DNA of 64,000 nucleotides from Craspedostauros australis (GCA_026770025.1 JAMXDE010000009.1:496001-560000), one strand, 5' to 3'; positions 1 to 10,165 are shown, counted from the first letter of the stretch. Notes: generated by a model from the letters alone, not told the origin. Translations and numbers: made by a program.

Positions 1-1292
1 TTCTTGGGTGGTGATTCCATTCCTTCATGGCAAACACCACCAGCAATACTACCACCATCGGCATTATCGCTTGTACTACCACGCTTGCTGCTCCTGTTGC
101 TGCTACCGTTGCCGTCCTCATCAGAATTCTCGCTCGAAGACATCAGCGCATCGTAGGCTGCTTGCAGTTCGTGGCTGAGTTCGATGGGGTGAGCTTTGCG
201 CAACGCTTCGGCGACTGAACGATGCCTCTTCGTTCCTGAGCTCTTCAGATACTTGATCAAAGGTGTCAGTTTCCTCTCGTTCTCCGTCCTGGCTGCCTCC
301 GGAAACGCTTCCAGAAACTTGTGGATCGTGGATTCCTTCGCCGTGCTGTAGTCTCCGCACAGCAGATGTAGCGGCAAGGATTTGTTCCACGTTTTGGTCG
401 CCATCTTGGCAGCTTCGGGGTACTTGTCCAAGAGGAAAAGGATGGCGACGTCGTTGTTCTTGCAGAGGTTCGTGCATGCGTGATGCAACGGGTAGAAACC
501 ATTTGAGTCTGGTGTGTCAACTGCATCTGGCTTCGCTTCGTACACGTGCTGAATGATGTCGAGAGTTGCTGGTTGAACGCTGGACGAGCACAGCAATGCC
601 AATGGAAGCATGTTGTGGTGCATCACAACGCGATAGATTGCATCGGGGAACATGTCGATGCAGCGTCGGATGAGATTCGCGTAGGACGGACGAAAACGCT
701 GGCACAGATAATGCAAAGGCAGCATCGCCAAGTCGTCGCTGTGATCAAGCATTTTGGGATCCATGTCAAGAAGATCTTCGATAATGCCATGATCTGCCCC
801 GTGGAATATCGCCAGATGGATCGGCAGGCCATTTCTGGCCGTGGTCATGTTCAATTTTCCGCCCATCTCGCTCCTGATCATCGCTGCTTTCGGATCTTTC
901 TCGAGGAGGAACCTGACCGCCTCCCGCTTCGTTTGGGCAGTCGACCATACATCTATTGCGAGCATCGCGAAATGGAGAGGACGCGCGACGATAGAGCAAT
1001 GAGCCTGGGGGATCATTAACGAAGCCTGGTGCATCGCCTCGGGATACACGTCGTAGACTGCTTTGATGGATTCCAGCGACGCGTTCTTTAGGATCATGTG
1101 GTGCAGCACATGCCAACGCCCTCGGATGGCCCGTGGCGAAAACCTGTGAATGAGCTCGTGGCGTGTGGAGCACAGCTTCGGTGCGCTCTGCACCAACGCT
1201 ACGATGGCGGCCTCCTCGAATGATTCGCCGTACTTTGGCTGCAGCAGCTTGAGCAGCTTGTTCTTTTTCCGTTTCAGCGCCTTCGCGGACAT
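1..1292 (-). CDS. Ankyrin-repeat protein, 3' end outside window
   Basis: One uninterrupted minus-strand frame runs from an ATG at 1292 off the left edge, giving about 430 codons. The protein starts MSAKALKRKKNKLLKLLQ and carries repeats of the kind LPLHLLC and FYPLHHAC, each followed by a stretch ending in YPEAA, FPEAA or KPDAV, spaced about 35-40 residues apart. This is the degenerate ankyrin repeat typical of large diatom families. The last visible stretch is Ser/Asp/Gly-rich linker, so the remaining C-terminus lies beyond base 1. Ankyrin repeats mediate protein binding; no partner or catalytic domain is visible. The start is the first ATG of the conserved region, and the frame is open somewhat further upstream. 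Confidence 0.75.
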   Translation of the reverse strand, partial: MSAKALKRKKNKLLKLLQPKYGESFEEAAIVALVQSAPKLCSTRHELIHRFSPRAIRGRWHVLHHMILKNASLESIKAVYDVYPEAMHQASLMIPQAHCSIVARPLHFAMLAIDVWSTAQTKREAVRFLLEKDPKAAMIRSEMGGKLNMTTARNGLPIHLAIFHGADHGIIEDLLDMDPKMLDHSDDLAMLPLHYLCQRFRPSYANLIRRCIDMFPDAIYRVVMHHNMLPLALLCSSSVQPATLDIIQHVYEAKPDAVDTPDSNGFYPLHHACTNLCKNNDVAILFLLDKYPEAAKMATKTWNKSLPLHLLCGDYSTAKESTIHKFLEAFPEAARTENERKLTPLIKYLKSSGTKRHRSVAEALRKAHPIELSHELQAAYDALMSSSENSDEDGNGSSNRSSKRGSTSDNADGGSIAGGVCHEGMESPPK

Positions 1293-1792
1293 CACGTTGC
1301 CGCGCCTTCTTGTGTTGCTCTGCTCTGCGTGGTGGATCGTGCTCTTAGTTTCCGCGGTGTTACGATTTGCGAATGCGGTGCACGAGGGTGACTTTGGTGT
1401 TGATGATTGTGGCAATGCCCGTCCCTCTTTGTGGCTTGACCATGGTCGTGCCACCAGGAGGATGGAGGAGAGACGCAGTGGTGTGTGGCGAATCTTGTTG
1501 TGGCTGCGACTTCGCGCTGTTCCTTGTTGCGCACGCTCTGACAACGCCCCTCGCCGGCGGGAGGGAAAGATCCCCGCGCCGACCGAAAACTTCACTCCGA
1601 TCACTTCTGTGCTGAGAAATGGCAACGACAACTCTGCCTCCACGTTGATAGTCTCCTTGTTTGTATTATATGAATACCGACATGTGGTATTATAATACGC
1701 AATGCTATCATGTAACAATATATTTCTACCACCATGAAACGTCGCATTGACCAATGAATACCATTCATCGGCATTGCACTTGCGCCTCCGCC
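1293..1792. other. Intergenic, ankyrin gene to cap methyltransferase gene
   Basis: About 500 bp between two minus-strand genes. It should hold the ankyrin gene's promoter and the methyltransferase gene's 3' untranslated region. The part around 1650-1745 is AT-rich. I see no further gene. Confidence 0.5.
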
Positions 1793-4309
1793 TCACAATG
1801 CGGCCAGCTTCTCCAGCTGGATTTGTGTCAGCTTCTTCTTGTCATCGCTGGACAGCGTACTCCAAACCGCATCACCGGCAACCTTCTTGGCCTTCATCAT
1901 GGCCATGGGGAGCATCTTCTTTGCCTTGATTGGATCCAGTTCGACGGCTGGCTTTGCAGCTTGCGCTCTGTTGCCATCGTCATCACCATTGCTGTTGTTA
2001 TCATCATCGTCATCGTCATCATCGTCGTCATCGTCCTCCGCATCGGAGCCTTCATCGTCGATTTCGATCGTAGATTCACGGACCTTGCGGAAACTGATGG
2101 CAACGTACAGACGGCTCACGTTCCATTCGTCTTCCGAGATGGTCCCGTTACGATTCAGCACCCTCATGTTCTGCAAGGCGCCGTGCGCTTCGCTGTACTC
2201 CGATGGTTCCTTCCGCTGGTTCCAGAACTCGTGAAAGTTCTGCGCGTAGTCCAATTCTAACCCAGCCTCCTTGGCGATGGATTTCAGAACGGGTAGCGGG
2301 GTCAACCATTCGGGCAGATCGACAGCTTCGCCCACACCTGCGGCGTTGTTGTCACCATCCCTGAGCGTGAACGTGTACTGCAGGCCGAACAGTTCCTCCT
2401 CTCCTTTGCTGCCATCCGATTTCGCCGTGAAGATGCGTTTCACAATCTCGGGATCAAATTTGAGGACGCAGGAACCGGATCCGACAGAGATCTCCGCCCT
2501 GGGCATCGGCCGTTCACCACTTTCGTCGTGGTGGTAGTTCAAGCCCAGGCCCAGCAGGTGCTTCATGATGACACGGGCATCGATCGTTGTGCACACGAGG
2601 TTGCCACCAATCTCTAGCAGCTGGCTGACGGTGTGCAAGAAGCGCCGAGCTCGCTTGCCTGTGCTCATCATGTAATGGATGGCGAATTGGATGGAGACCA
2701 CATCGAAGCGATCGGACTCAGACACGCCGCCACCACGGACGCGCTTGAATTTCGGTTCGCCGGATTCGTGGGGACTTTCATCTTCGAGCGACCAGCTCAG
2801 GAGCTTTTGCATGTGCTTGTGCTTCGGCGACTTCTTCCTGCCCGGGACGTCGTCGCCCAGATCTGCGCAGGTGAAGATGGCTTGATTCAGCTGGTCCCTC
2901 AACCGCATCGCCCGTGTGCGGATGGCCGCATCTTTCAGCGAACCACGCGCGACGTCGATCCCCACGTAATGCTGCATCTTCCGTCTGTGCTTGGCCCACT
3001 TGAGCAAGTCTCCACCCTTGCCGCATGCCAGATCGAGCACGCGGAGCTTGCTCCTGGGCTGCGGTCGGCCATTCTTGATGATGCGCGGGTCGAGCTCCTG
3101 GATCTGCATGGCCTTTACCCATCCGTTGAAGGCACGCATGTGGTAGATCCAGGAGTCGGATCTCGTTCCCTTGTCACGTCTGAGATTCGAGTAGAATTCA
3201 TCGGCGGCGGCTGCACCAGAGTTGGCGTGGAACTTGTTATCGTTGTCCCCACCATCGTCGCCGTCACCATCACCGTCATCTCCATCATCGTCGGCATTCT
3301 GGTTCCACTCATCCGCGCCGCCGTTCATGTCCTCGAAACTCCTTTTCCCGTCATTCCCGGCGCCAACACCAGCAGAGTCGTCTTGTGCCATCCAAGGAGC
3401 AGGAGCGGCGTCAGCAGATGAGGCCCAAGGAGCGGAGTCTCCAGCAGCATCGGAAGTGTCTGCGGAAGCCCAAGGTGCGCTGAAGTCACCGCCGCCACCG
3501 CCACCGTCATCATGATCACCGGTCGGTGGTTTCCAGGCATCGCTGGAACCGTATTGGTCTGCTTCATCGTCGGGAACATACACCGGCGCTCCGTCATCAT
3601 CGCCACCGCCGTTGCGAGGACCATCGTCTGGCGGTGGTGGGTACGGTGGAGTCGTGGGCGCGCCATCATCTTCATCGGCCTCGGTTTCCATCGCGCTGCT
3701 GGAGACCGCACCGCCACCCGACAGGTACTGAATGACATCGTTGACATCCCCGACGAAGCAATCCGCAGCGCAGTCATCAGCGGCCAAATCCCTGCCCGAG
3801 GCCGACGCATCACCATCGCTGGCCAGCGGCATGGGCTTGATGATGCCAAACCGTTTGTGCTTGTCCTTCGCCACCACAGCCACGCAGCCCTCCCGGCGCA
3901 GCCGCTGCATGAACCGGCCGAACGCCTTGGAGTTCTGCTGATGGTTCGGTGGCAGCTTCGCCATGTGCTTGGGGTCTGCCAGCTTGACGGCGATCGTGCA
4001 ACGATGCAAGCAGTCCGGCAGATCCTGATCCAGCTTCCGCACCAGGCTGATCGAGGAATCGGCCACCCCCAGAATGGTGAGTTCCCGACTCAACGGGCCT
4101 GGATAGTCGGGCGCGTCCTTGTATGAGTACACAGCCGCCAGCCGCTTCGACGAAGGCGGGCGGGCATCCTCACTGATGGCTTGGAACATCTTCGAGGTGC
4201 TGGAGAACGACCACTGCGGGGACGACATCAACGTCGTCTCCGGCGGAGGCATGGCGTGCACGAACTTGACGTCGTGCTTGGACTTCGCGACACTCATCGG
4301 GTACGGCAT
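1793..4309 (-). CDS. mRNA cap guanine-N7 methyltransferase
   Basis: A single 838-codon frame with an ATG at 4309. The C-terminal half is an mRNA (guanine-N7) methyltransferase of the Abd1/RNMT family, which transfers a methyl group from S-adenosylmethionine to the cap guanine in the nucleus. Visible marks are a start motif WIYHMRAFNGWVK, motif I VLDLACGKGGDLLKW near residue 425, VGIDVARGSL, and later DVVSIQFAIHYM. RNMT-type enzymes are usually about 400-480 residues. This one has roughly 365 extra N-terminal residues: a basic, possibly folded part (about 60-200) that I do not recognise, then a disordered Asp/Gly/Pro-rich linker. Near the C-terminus an uninterrupted Asp run precedes a Lys-rich tail. 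A start-proximal tandem repeat of GAAT/GAAC units lies upstream near 4424-4470. The catalytic assignment is firm; the role of the N-terminal part is unknown. Confidence 0.9.
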   Translation of the reverse strand: MPYPMSVAKSKHDVKFVHAMPPPETTLMSSPQWSFSSTSKMFQAISEDARPPSSKRLAAVYSYKDAPDYPGPLSRELTILGVADSSISLVRKLDQDLPDCLHRCTIAVKLADPKHMAKLPPNHQQNSKAFGRFMQRLRREGCVAVVAKDKHKRFGIIKPMPLASDGDASASGRDLAADDCAADCFVGDVNDVIQYLSGGGAVSSSAMETEADEDDGAPTTPPYPPPPDDGPRNGGGDDDGAPVYVPDDEADQYGSSDAWKPPTGDHDDGGGGGGDFSAPWASADTSDAAGDSAPWASSADAAPAPWMAQDDSAGVGAGNDGKRSFEDMNGGADEWNQNADDDGDDGDGDGDDGGDNDNKFHANSGAAAADEFYSNLRRDKGTRSDSWIYHMRAFNGWVKAMQIQELDPRIIKNGRPQPRSKLRVLDLACGKGGDLLKWAKHRRKMQHYVGIDVARGSLKDAAIRTRAMRLRDQLNQAIFTCADLGDDVPGRKKSPKHKHMQKLLSWSLEDESPHESGEPKFKRVRGGGVSESDRFDVVSIQFAIHYMMSTGKRARRFLHTVSQLLEIGGNLVCTTIDARVIMKHLLGLGLNYHHDESGERPMPRAEISVGSGSCVLKFDPEIVKRIFTAKSDGSKGEEELFGLQYTFTLRDGDNNAAGVGEAVDLPEWLTPLPVLKSIAKEAGLELDYAQNFHEFWNQRKEPSEYSEAHGALQNMRVLNRNGTISEDEWNVSRLYVAISFRKVRESTIEIDDEGSDAEDDDDDDDDDDDDNNSNGDDDGNRAQAAKPAVELDPIKAKKMLPMAMMKAKKVAGDAVWSTLSSDDKKKLTQIQLEKLAAL

Positions 4310-4423
4310 CTTTGAGTTTCCTTTTGCTCTTCTTTGCGCATGAATCTGTGCCTGGTTTTGCTTGTCTCTGCCGCGATTGCAATGAGTATGGCTTCAGCAA
4401 TCGTTGTGGTAACTGCACAACCA

Positions 4424-4475
4424 ATGAACGAATGAACGAATGAACGAACGTATGAATGAACGTATGAATGAAACA
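4424..4475. repeat. Short tandem repeat of GAAT/GAAC units
   Basis: Simple repeat built from tgaacgaa and tgaatgaa units about 120-160 bp upstream of the cap methyltransferase start. It may fall in its 5' untranslated region or promoter. Confidence 0.7.
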
Positions 4476-4611
4476 ACGTTCTTGAGAAAAGGCAGGATAA
4501 TGCCGGCGTCGCTTCAGGGAAAGGAAGGGACAGGCGCTCAATCAAGAGGATCATGCACCAAGCTTTCCACCGGACAATGAGCAGCCCGTTCTCCGAAACT
4601 GCAATGGATTG

Positions 4612-6292
4612 ATTCGTACACGAGGAAATTCACTAACCAGGTCGTTTTGGAGGCCAAAGTCCACTAACCAGGTCGTTTTGGTGCCCGACACGATGATTGG
4701 ATGACTGAAATGGCCGGCGTGTCTCTACGACAACATCGAAAATATTAGTTTAGCCGTGAAGTAAACACATCAACCATGTCCCTGTCGAGTAGTGTAGAGT
4801 ACTCCAGTTTTTGATGGTGTTGATGAATCCTGTTCTGCGGAAGACGAGGAGAGGGTTAAACCAACTATATTGCATACTGACATCGGTCATGGGCATGTAC
4901 CTACCTTGGGACGGTCCAGATCCAGCTGCAACGAGTGATAAATCTCATATAGCCAGTTCTCATGATACCGTTCGGTCACTGTGTGTACTATGTTGGTCAT
5001 ATGTGCATACAAAATGTCAAGCATACTTGATTACAACAATGCCACCACTCCGAGAACACCTCAGCGAGTACATTCACGAAGTATGAGGTCTCCAGTCCAT
5101 CTGGAAGGCATCCATATCTGAGAATCTAGATGTCATGTAGTGTGGGTGACAGTACTATGAGCTACACACCGTACTGTACAGTAGATTGTCAAAATTTGCA
5201 TATAAAACGTCAATCGCAATGAAATCCAACCCGACGCGCACTTACAACACACCCCAAAGGATCTGTTCACGAAGCATGAGGTCTTAGATCCGTCTGGAAG
5301 GTAGTCAAATCTGAGAATCAAGATTTCGAGTGGTGCTGTGGGTGACAGTACTGTGAGCTACGCACCATACTGTGCAGTAGATTGTCAAAATGTGCAGATA
5401 AAATGTCAATCGCAATCGAATCCAACCCGGCGCGCACTTACAACACACTCCAAAGGATCTGGCCACGAAGTATGAGGTCTCCAGTCTATCTGGAAGGCAT
5501 CCATATCTGGATGTGGAGATTTCGAGTGGTGCTGTGGGTGACAGTCCGGTGCTCCATCTACCTCACAAGACGCAATGTTCCGCTTGAAATCTAGATCCAT
5601 CGATTTGAACACCTTCCAGATGGATCTAGGACCTCATTCTTCGTGGCCAGATCCTTTGGGGTGTGTTGTAAGTGCGCGTCGGGTTGGAGTTCATTGTGAT
5701 TGACATTTATAGGCACATATGGGCAATCTACTGTACAGTATGGTGCGTAGCTCGCAGTACTGTCACCCACAGCACCACTCGAAATCTTGATTCTCAGATT
5801 TGACTACCTTCCAGACGGATCTAAGACCTCATGCTTCGTGAACAGATCCTTTGGGGTGTGTTGTAAGTGCGCGTCGTGTTGGGTTTGATTGTGATTGACA
5901 TTTTCTATGCACATATGACCAACTCATTACACACAGTGACCGAATGACAGCACATGAACTGACTAAATGTAATCTGAATCTCCTTGCAGTTGGATGTAGC
6001 TGTTCCAAGGTAGGTACATGCCAATGGTTGATGTTAGTATGCAATCGATATTAGCTGGTTTGACCCTCTGCTCAACAGGATTCATCGACAACATCATAAA
6101 CTAGACTACTTTCCACTGTTCTGCAGTGAAATGTTTGTGTTGGCTTCGTGGCTAAATTATTATTTTCGACGTTGTCACAGGGACGCGCCGGCCAAAATTC
6201 CGGCCATCGTGATTGGCCAATACCAAAACGACCTGGTTAGTGGACTTTGGCCTCCAAAACGACCTGGTTAGTGAATTTCCTCATTCGTACAC
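4612..6292. mobile_element. Foldback DNA transposon, non-autonomous, MULE-like
   Basis: The element proper is 4622-6282 (1,661 bp). It begins with gaggaaattcactaacc and ends with its exact reverse complement. The terminal inverted repeat is perfect for 61 bp and itself contains cactaaccaggtcgttttgg twice. Both sides are flanked by the same 10 bp, attcgtacac (4612-4621 and 6283-6292), a target-site duplication. A 9-11 bp duplication plus long inverted termini is the pattern of Mutator-like elements. Internally almost the whole sequence pairs with itself: sequence at 4900-5570 recurs inverted and diverged at 5595-6030. The left arm also has direct tandem repeats of about 190-196 bp. No transposase frame is present, so the element would need a transposase supplied elsewhere. 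The perfect ends suggest fairly recent movement. Confidence 0.88.
5080..5580. repeat. Tandem repeats of ~195 bp inside foldback element
   Basis: Successive units share ctggaaggcatccatatct, gtgggtgacagt and acaacacaccccaaaggatc, with about 196 bp between the last motif in neighbouring units (near 5245 and 5440). Inverted, diverged copies lie at about 5600-5860. Together they make the hairpin arms of the foldback element. Confidence 0.8.
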
Positions 6293-6554
6293 ACATCACT
6301 CACTCTGCGTGCGTGTTTGTGTGTGATTTGCCACCAAAGATTTCTGTGCTGAATTGGGGTGTGTTGTGAAATAATATATAATCTCTATTTTTATCAACAA
6401 ACGAATGCGGCGGACAGACATGGATGGACCACAACAAGATCCAAACGAACTGCCAAACGTGTATTCCCACGTTTGGTCCACTCTTGTGGCGGCTGATTGC
6501 TGTCAATGCAGTCACATGAGTCGAGGATACCACACGAGGATAAACCTTTTTCCC
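6293..6554. other. Unassigned DNA between foldback element and duplication
   Basis: About 260 bp with no conserved frame. An open frame beginning near 6405 continues into the duplicated segment, but it is not preserved in the second copy. Confidence 0.5.
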
Positions 6555-7329
6555 AGGAACGACAGCGAAGACCTTCCGCCACGACCAAAATCCTCATTTG
6601 CGAAGGGTGTGCCCGTGCAGCGTTTGGGTGGAATGACTCCCAGCCGTTGCCCTCCACCACCAAAACCAGCGACAGCCAAGGACACGCAGACCCGTACCAC
6701 ACACACGAGTACGCACCGTGCTACTTCGTGCTCACAAGGGCTTACGCACGCCATCACACCCGTTTCAGTACTCGTGGTGATTAGTGGTGCAGTGGGTGAT
6801 CCGGAGAATTCTTCTGCTGCGATCGAGTTCTTCGTCGATCCAATCGCTCTCGCGAAGCTCCATCCTCTCCCTCCCATCCAAGCAGTCGTCCCTTGCTCCG
6901 GCGCTCCGACATGTGCTCTCACGATACTCTTGCGCCATGCGCACATGGTCGCCGCGCGGCTTCCAATCTCTCTTGGATCTGAGAAGTCATGAGAACAGGT
7001 TCCACTCGGTTCTACTCTTTCACCGTTCCTCTCTTTCATCATGGTTCGACGACAGTGGCGAATGGTATGACTACTAATACGGGTACGACTACTAATACGA
7101 GTACGAACTATTCTATGATACTCCAGAGGTTGCTTTCGTGGTCACTCCGTCACACCGATCTTCGCCGACGCCTTCGACAGTGCTGATTCTGTGCTGACAG
7201 TGCTTCGAAGTTGTCCGTCCAACATTCTGTGCTCACAACTTCAAACTCCAAGCCATCAACAAACCATCAACAAACCAACAACCAAAAGAAACACACAATC
7301 CACTCACTGCACTCACTGCACTCCATCGC

Positions 7330-7467
7330 AACCTATTATACAACACCATTATACAACAAAAAACTAGTACTCTCCTCACTAACGCACAAGCTCAGCATCC
7401 CAGCAAGTCACAAACCACCACCATCACCCAAACCAACAGCATTCAACAGCATTCAACAGCATTCAAC
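7330..7467 (+). promoter_or_regulatory. Putative core promoter and 5' leader of dehydrogenase copy 1
   Basis: TATA-like attatacaacaccattatac lies 100-140 bp before the ATG. The leader ends with three tandem copies of cattcaacag directly before the start codon. The same arrangement is kept in copy 2 (26350-26483). Confidence 0.35.
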
Positions 7468-8241
7468 ATGACCGTCTCAGCCACCATTGCTTCCACCTTC
7501 GCTCCAGCAATCACCTCTGGTGCCAACGTCTCGGCGGCCATCAGCAGCGTTCTGATGATCGGCGCCACCGGACGAATGGGAGCCCAACTCATCAACTCCA
7601 TGTCCAAGCACGAAGCCACCAACGGTGCCTCCGTCGAGATCTCAGCATTCTGCCGCACCCCAGGCAAGCTCGATGCCGCCACCAGGGCACGATGCGCACA
7701 TGTCTACAAGGGTGACGCTCGCCGTGCCTCCGACCTCGAGTACGCCATCCATGATTCCAATGCCGATCTCGTCCTCGTCGCCGTCGGTAACGGTGACGAC
7801 GTCAGCAAGTCCGATATCCGCGAGGCCAACGCCAAAGCGCTCGTGCGGGCCCTCACCAGCAATCCAGCATTCGAGCACGTCCGCGTCTTCGTGGTCTCCA
7901 GCAACGGCGCGGGACCCACCAAGATCAAGGCAGGCTTCGGCCTCGGTCTGATCCTGCAGTACTACCTGCGCCACGTGATGAAGGATCACACCAATCAGGA
8001 GAACGTGTTCCTGAGCGGCATGAAGAACCGTGTCGGATTTGTGCGTCCCACAGCATTGACCGATGGCAAGCCGACCGGACACATGAAGACCTTCGGCGAC
8101 AAGGACAAGCCACCGTCCATCCAGACCGACCGTGCCGATTTGGCCGATTGGGTGACCACCAACGTCGTGTTCGGAGCCGATTCCAACAAGGTGAATGCCT
8201 TTGGTTCCAACGCCTTCAACGTCACATGCGTCAAGAAGTGA
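7468..8241 (+). CDS. Atypical SDR / NAD(P)-binding protein, copy 1
   Basis: 257-residue protein from ATG 7468 with no intron. It opens with a short Ala/Thr/Ser-rich leader, then SVLMIGATGRMGAQLI, a Rossmann-fold nucleotide-binding glycine motif (G-x-x-G-x-x-G). Later come ADLVLVAVGNGDD and HVRVFVVSSNGAG at the positions of strands 4 and 5, where atypical short-chain dehydrogenase / NmrA-like proteins end their cofactor site. FVRPTALTDG matches the RP.LTDG segment common in the NAD(P)H-binding (biliverdin/flavin reductase-like, SDR type 5) group. The substrate is unknown. Copy 2 differs at six residues. The start is supported because homology between the copies at the protein level begins here and the upstream frame is broken in this copy. 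Confidence 0.8.
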   Translation: MTVSATIASTFAPAITSGANVSAAISSVLMIGATGRMGAQLINSMSKHEATNGASVEISAFCRTPGKLDAATRARCAHVYKGDARRASDLEYAIHDSNADLVLVAVGNGDDVSKSDIREANAKALVRALTSNPAFEHVRVFVVSSNGAGPTKIKAGFGLGLILQYYLRHVMKDHTNQENVFLSGMKNRVGFVRPTALTDGKPTGHMKTFGDKDKPPSIQTDRADLADWVTTNVVFGADSNKVNAFGSNAFNVTCVKK

Positions 8242-8444
8242 GAACGCAGAATGAGACCTTGATTCGTGATGTGTCTCTGGTGTGAGAATTCGCCCCAGTT
8301 TGACAGGAAGCAACGTGAGCGGCAACTGCGACGACAGCATGAAACTCGCACGAGCCCTGTCGGATAGAGAGGTGGAACCACAGAACAACAACAAATCAAC
8401 GACTTCCAGATCATATAGAATATATTCTAATACGTACCAGTACC

Positions 8445-8687
8445 ATGCGTCGAAGATATCAGTTTGGTGGAAACAGCCAGAGTACTCAGTTCCAAAACAT
8501 ACACAGTCCAGAAGAAGCCACTCCACTTGTGGCGAGAGCAGTCAATTACATCTACTCGTCCTACCAGTATTACCCTCATGCCATGGTGGTTGCAACAGGT
8601 GCAATGCTGCTGCACTCTTTCGCCGCATCGCGTGTCATTCTCTCTTTCTCCTTTGCGGCCTCCGATGGTCTTCACTCCGGAGATTGA
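8445..8687 (+). CDS. Possible small membrane protein, 80 aa
   Basis: ATG frame of 80 codons beginning MRRRYQFGGNSQSTQFQN, with a hydrophobic stretch HAMVVATGAMLLHSF. It sits 200 bp after the dehydrogenase gene and is intact in the second copy (27461-27703) with one Gly-to-Asp change near the end. Preservation over a recent duplication is weak evidence, since the flanking non-coding DNA is also nearly unchanged. No family is recognised. It could equally be untranslated sequence. Confidence 0.3.
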   Translation: MRRRYQFGGNSQSTQFQNIHSPEEATPLVARAVNYIYSSYQYYPHAMVVATGAMLLHSFAASRVILSFSFAASDGLHSGD

Positions 8688-9375
8688 TTTGTGTGTTGCG
8701 CTCCTTGTTGTTGATGCTCTCTTGGTTGTGCTTGTCGTGATGTTTGTGACTTCGTTTTGGATCATTTTTGCCGTTTCGTGACACCATGTCTTCGCCAGAA
8801 ATATGACATCTCTTTATCACTATTAGGTGTTTGTGCTTTTTGCTTTTGCTTCTGGTGTCACGCCATGTGTTCTCTGGAGGAACAATTGGGCTGTCGACGT
8901 CACAATCATCTGGCCGCCAATAGGATGAAGCAGATGGCAAGGAAGCGAAAGAATCGGATCGAGAGGAAAGGAAGAGATGTCAGGGATGGTCCAATCAGAT
9001 GCAAGGGTAGCGATGGCGAAGCCTGAGATGCGATTGCGCGCGCCAACGTACTGGAATGCATGGCCATCCGGTGTAGATGCGACCAGTTGCGTGCCACTGT
9101 AGAGCTCTCGGTTCCAGAATGCATCGAGGTTCGCTCGCTTGATGAACTTCATGAGGGTAGAGTCCTTTCCGCTTCCCACCACAGGCTCCCACTGTTACAA
9201 GTTGCGGAAGTGACACAGCTCGCACTGGAAGCCAACCATAGGGTGGTCTCCAAGACAGGAGTGCTGAAAGCAGTGTTCGTCCAGCTTGAATTGCATATCA
9301 TTGCCATCCTCATCTGCTGGTCTGCGGATCAGGAATGTGTTGTTGCCAAGGAGATGGTAGCAGCAACTGCACCAT

Positions 9376-9455
9376 TGTTGGAAATCTGGGGTGGTGGTGA
9401 TAGTAGAAAGCTAATTGTTTGTTAGAATCTACTTCTCTGAACTGTGAGCTCTTCA
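9376..9455 (+). repeat. Dispersed LTR-like terminal repeat, copy A
   Basis: Starts tgttggaaatctgggg and ends near gaactgtgagctc. It aligns, with substitutions, to the reverse complements of the repeats at 12296-12380, 12921-12999 and 18881-18965. TGTTGG is a common 5' end of Ty1/copia-type LTRs. No partner LTR or coding region was found. Confidence 0.5.
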
Positions 9456-10110
9456 TTGCTCTCAACTTTCAAAGTTCAATCTCCTCCTGAGATCTCCATG
9501 GGTCCATCTACTAGTCTAGCATGCATCCATCTTGCATTCATCTCGAATTCATCATGGACATGCATGCACTACCAAGTTCCCCATGTCCATGCACTCATCA
9601 CGTTGTCTTGCCTCCAATAGTTTTGTTGGCATAGGCATCACTGAATCACAGGCATCACCTGACTCGTTCCATTTGGTTGGATCACAGTCTCCATGTTTCA
9701 CAAGAACAGCTTGGATGTTTCCTCCTCTGGCTTCTCATCTTGGGACAACTCCAATCCTCTCCAATCATTCACCGGTTAGTCATCAGGGACCCGTTCGCAA
9801 GCTATCTCACACTTCGTGACGCCGGCCTGTCTCCAATACTCTTTTCTTGTTCCTTGCGACATGGGGGCCGTAGTTGCGTGTATCATGATGTTGGTCATGA
9901 TTCCAACATCGCCGCCCCCTGTGACATACACATGTGACTCCCATTCCTGCATTGAGGTCACGAACATCACGAACCGGTTCGCATTCGACACGTGGCATTC
10001 TCCGCCTCAAAAACACGTGCAGCTCACAATTTTGGTGTCACAAAGATCCAAAGTGGGATGCGCGGTAATATATTCACAAGGAAATTCTGTCACGATAGAG
10101 GTACCCCTGA

Positions 10111-10165
10111 TGTCTCAGGAGACACACTTTTTGACCTTTGTGCGAGGGGCTTGTCTCCTGAGACA
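10111..10165. repeat. Perfect 14-bp inverted repeat, hairpin
   Basis: tgtctcaggagaca at 10111-10124 and its exact reverse complement tgtctcctgagaca at 10152-10165, separated by 27 bp. Each arm is also nearly self-complementary. No gene is next to it; possibly the remains of a small inverted-repeat element. Confidence 0.6.

Larger units (their letters stand above)
6555..9042 (+). repeat. Segmental duplication, copy 1
   Basis: About 2.49 kb that recurs in the same orientation at about 25605-28062 with very high identity. The left break is just before gaagaccttccgccacgacc and the right break just after tgagatgcgattgcg. The unit contains a putative 5' regulatory region, the short-chain dehydrogenase-like gene and about 0.8 kb downstream. 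Differences are scattered single bases and small length changes in short repeats, for example one extra copy of a caaaccatcaa unit and an extra ctcactgca unit here. No inverted termini or duplicated target site are evident, so this looks like segmental duplication rather than transposition. Confidence 0.93.

Noticed and set aside
546-1019. 157-codon plus-strand frame opposite the ankyrin gene
   Set aside because: The minus strand carries clear ankyrin repeats across the same bases; this is its complement.
6405-7042. Long open frames on both strands (195 and 176 codons) at the left of the duplication
   Set aside because: Small length changes between the two copies switch the reading frame part-way, so neither strand encodes the same protein in both copies.
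7642-8526. 294-codon minus-strand frame over the dehydrogenase gene (also at 26658-27542)
   Set aside because: It is antisense to a gene with a clear Rossmann motif and is preserved only because the duplication is recent.
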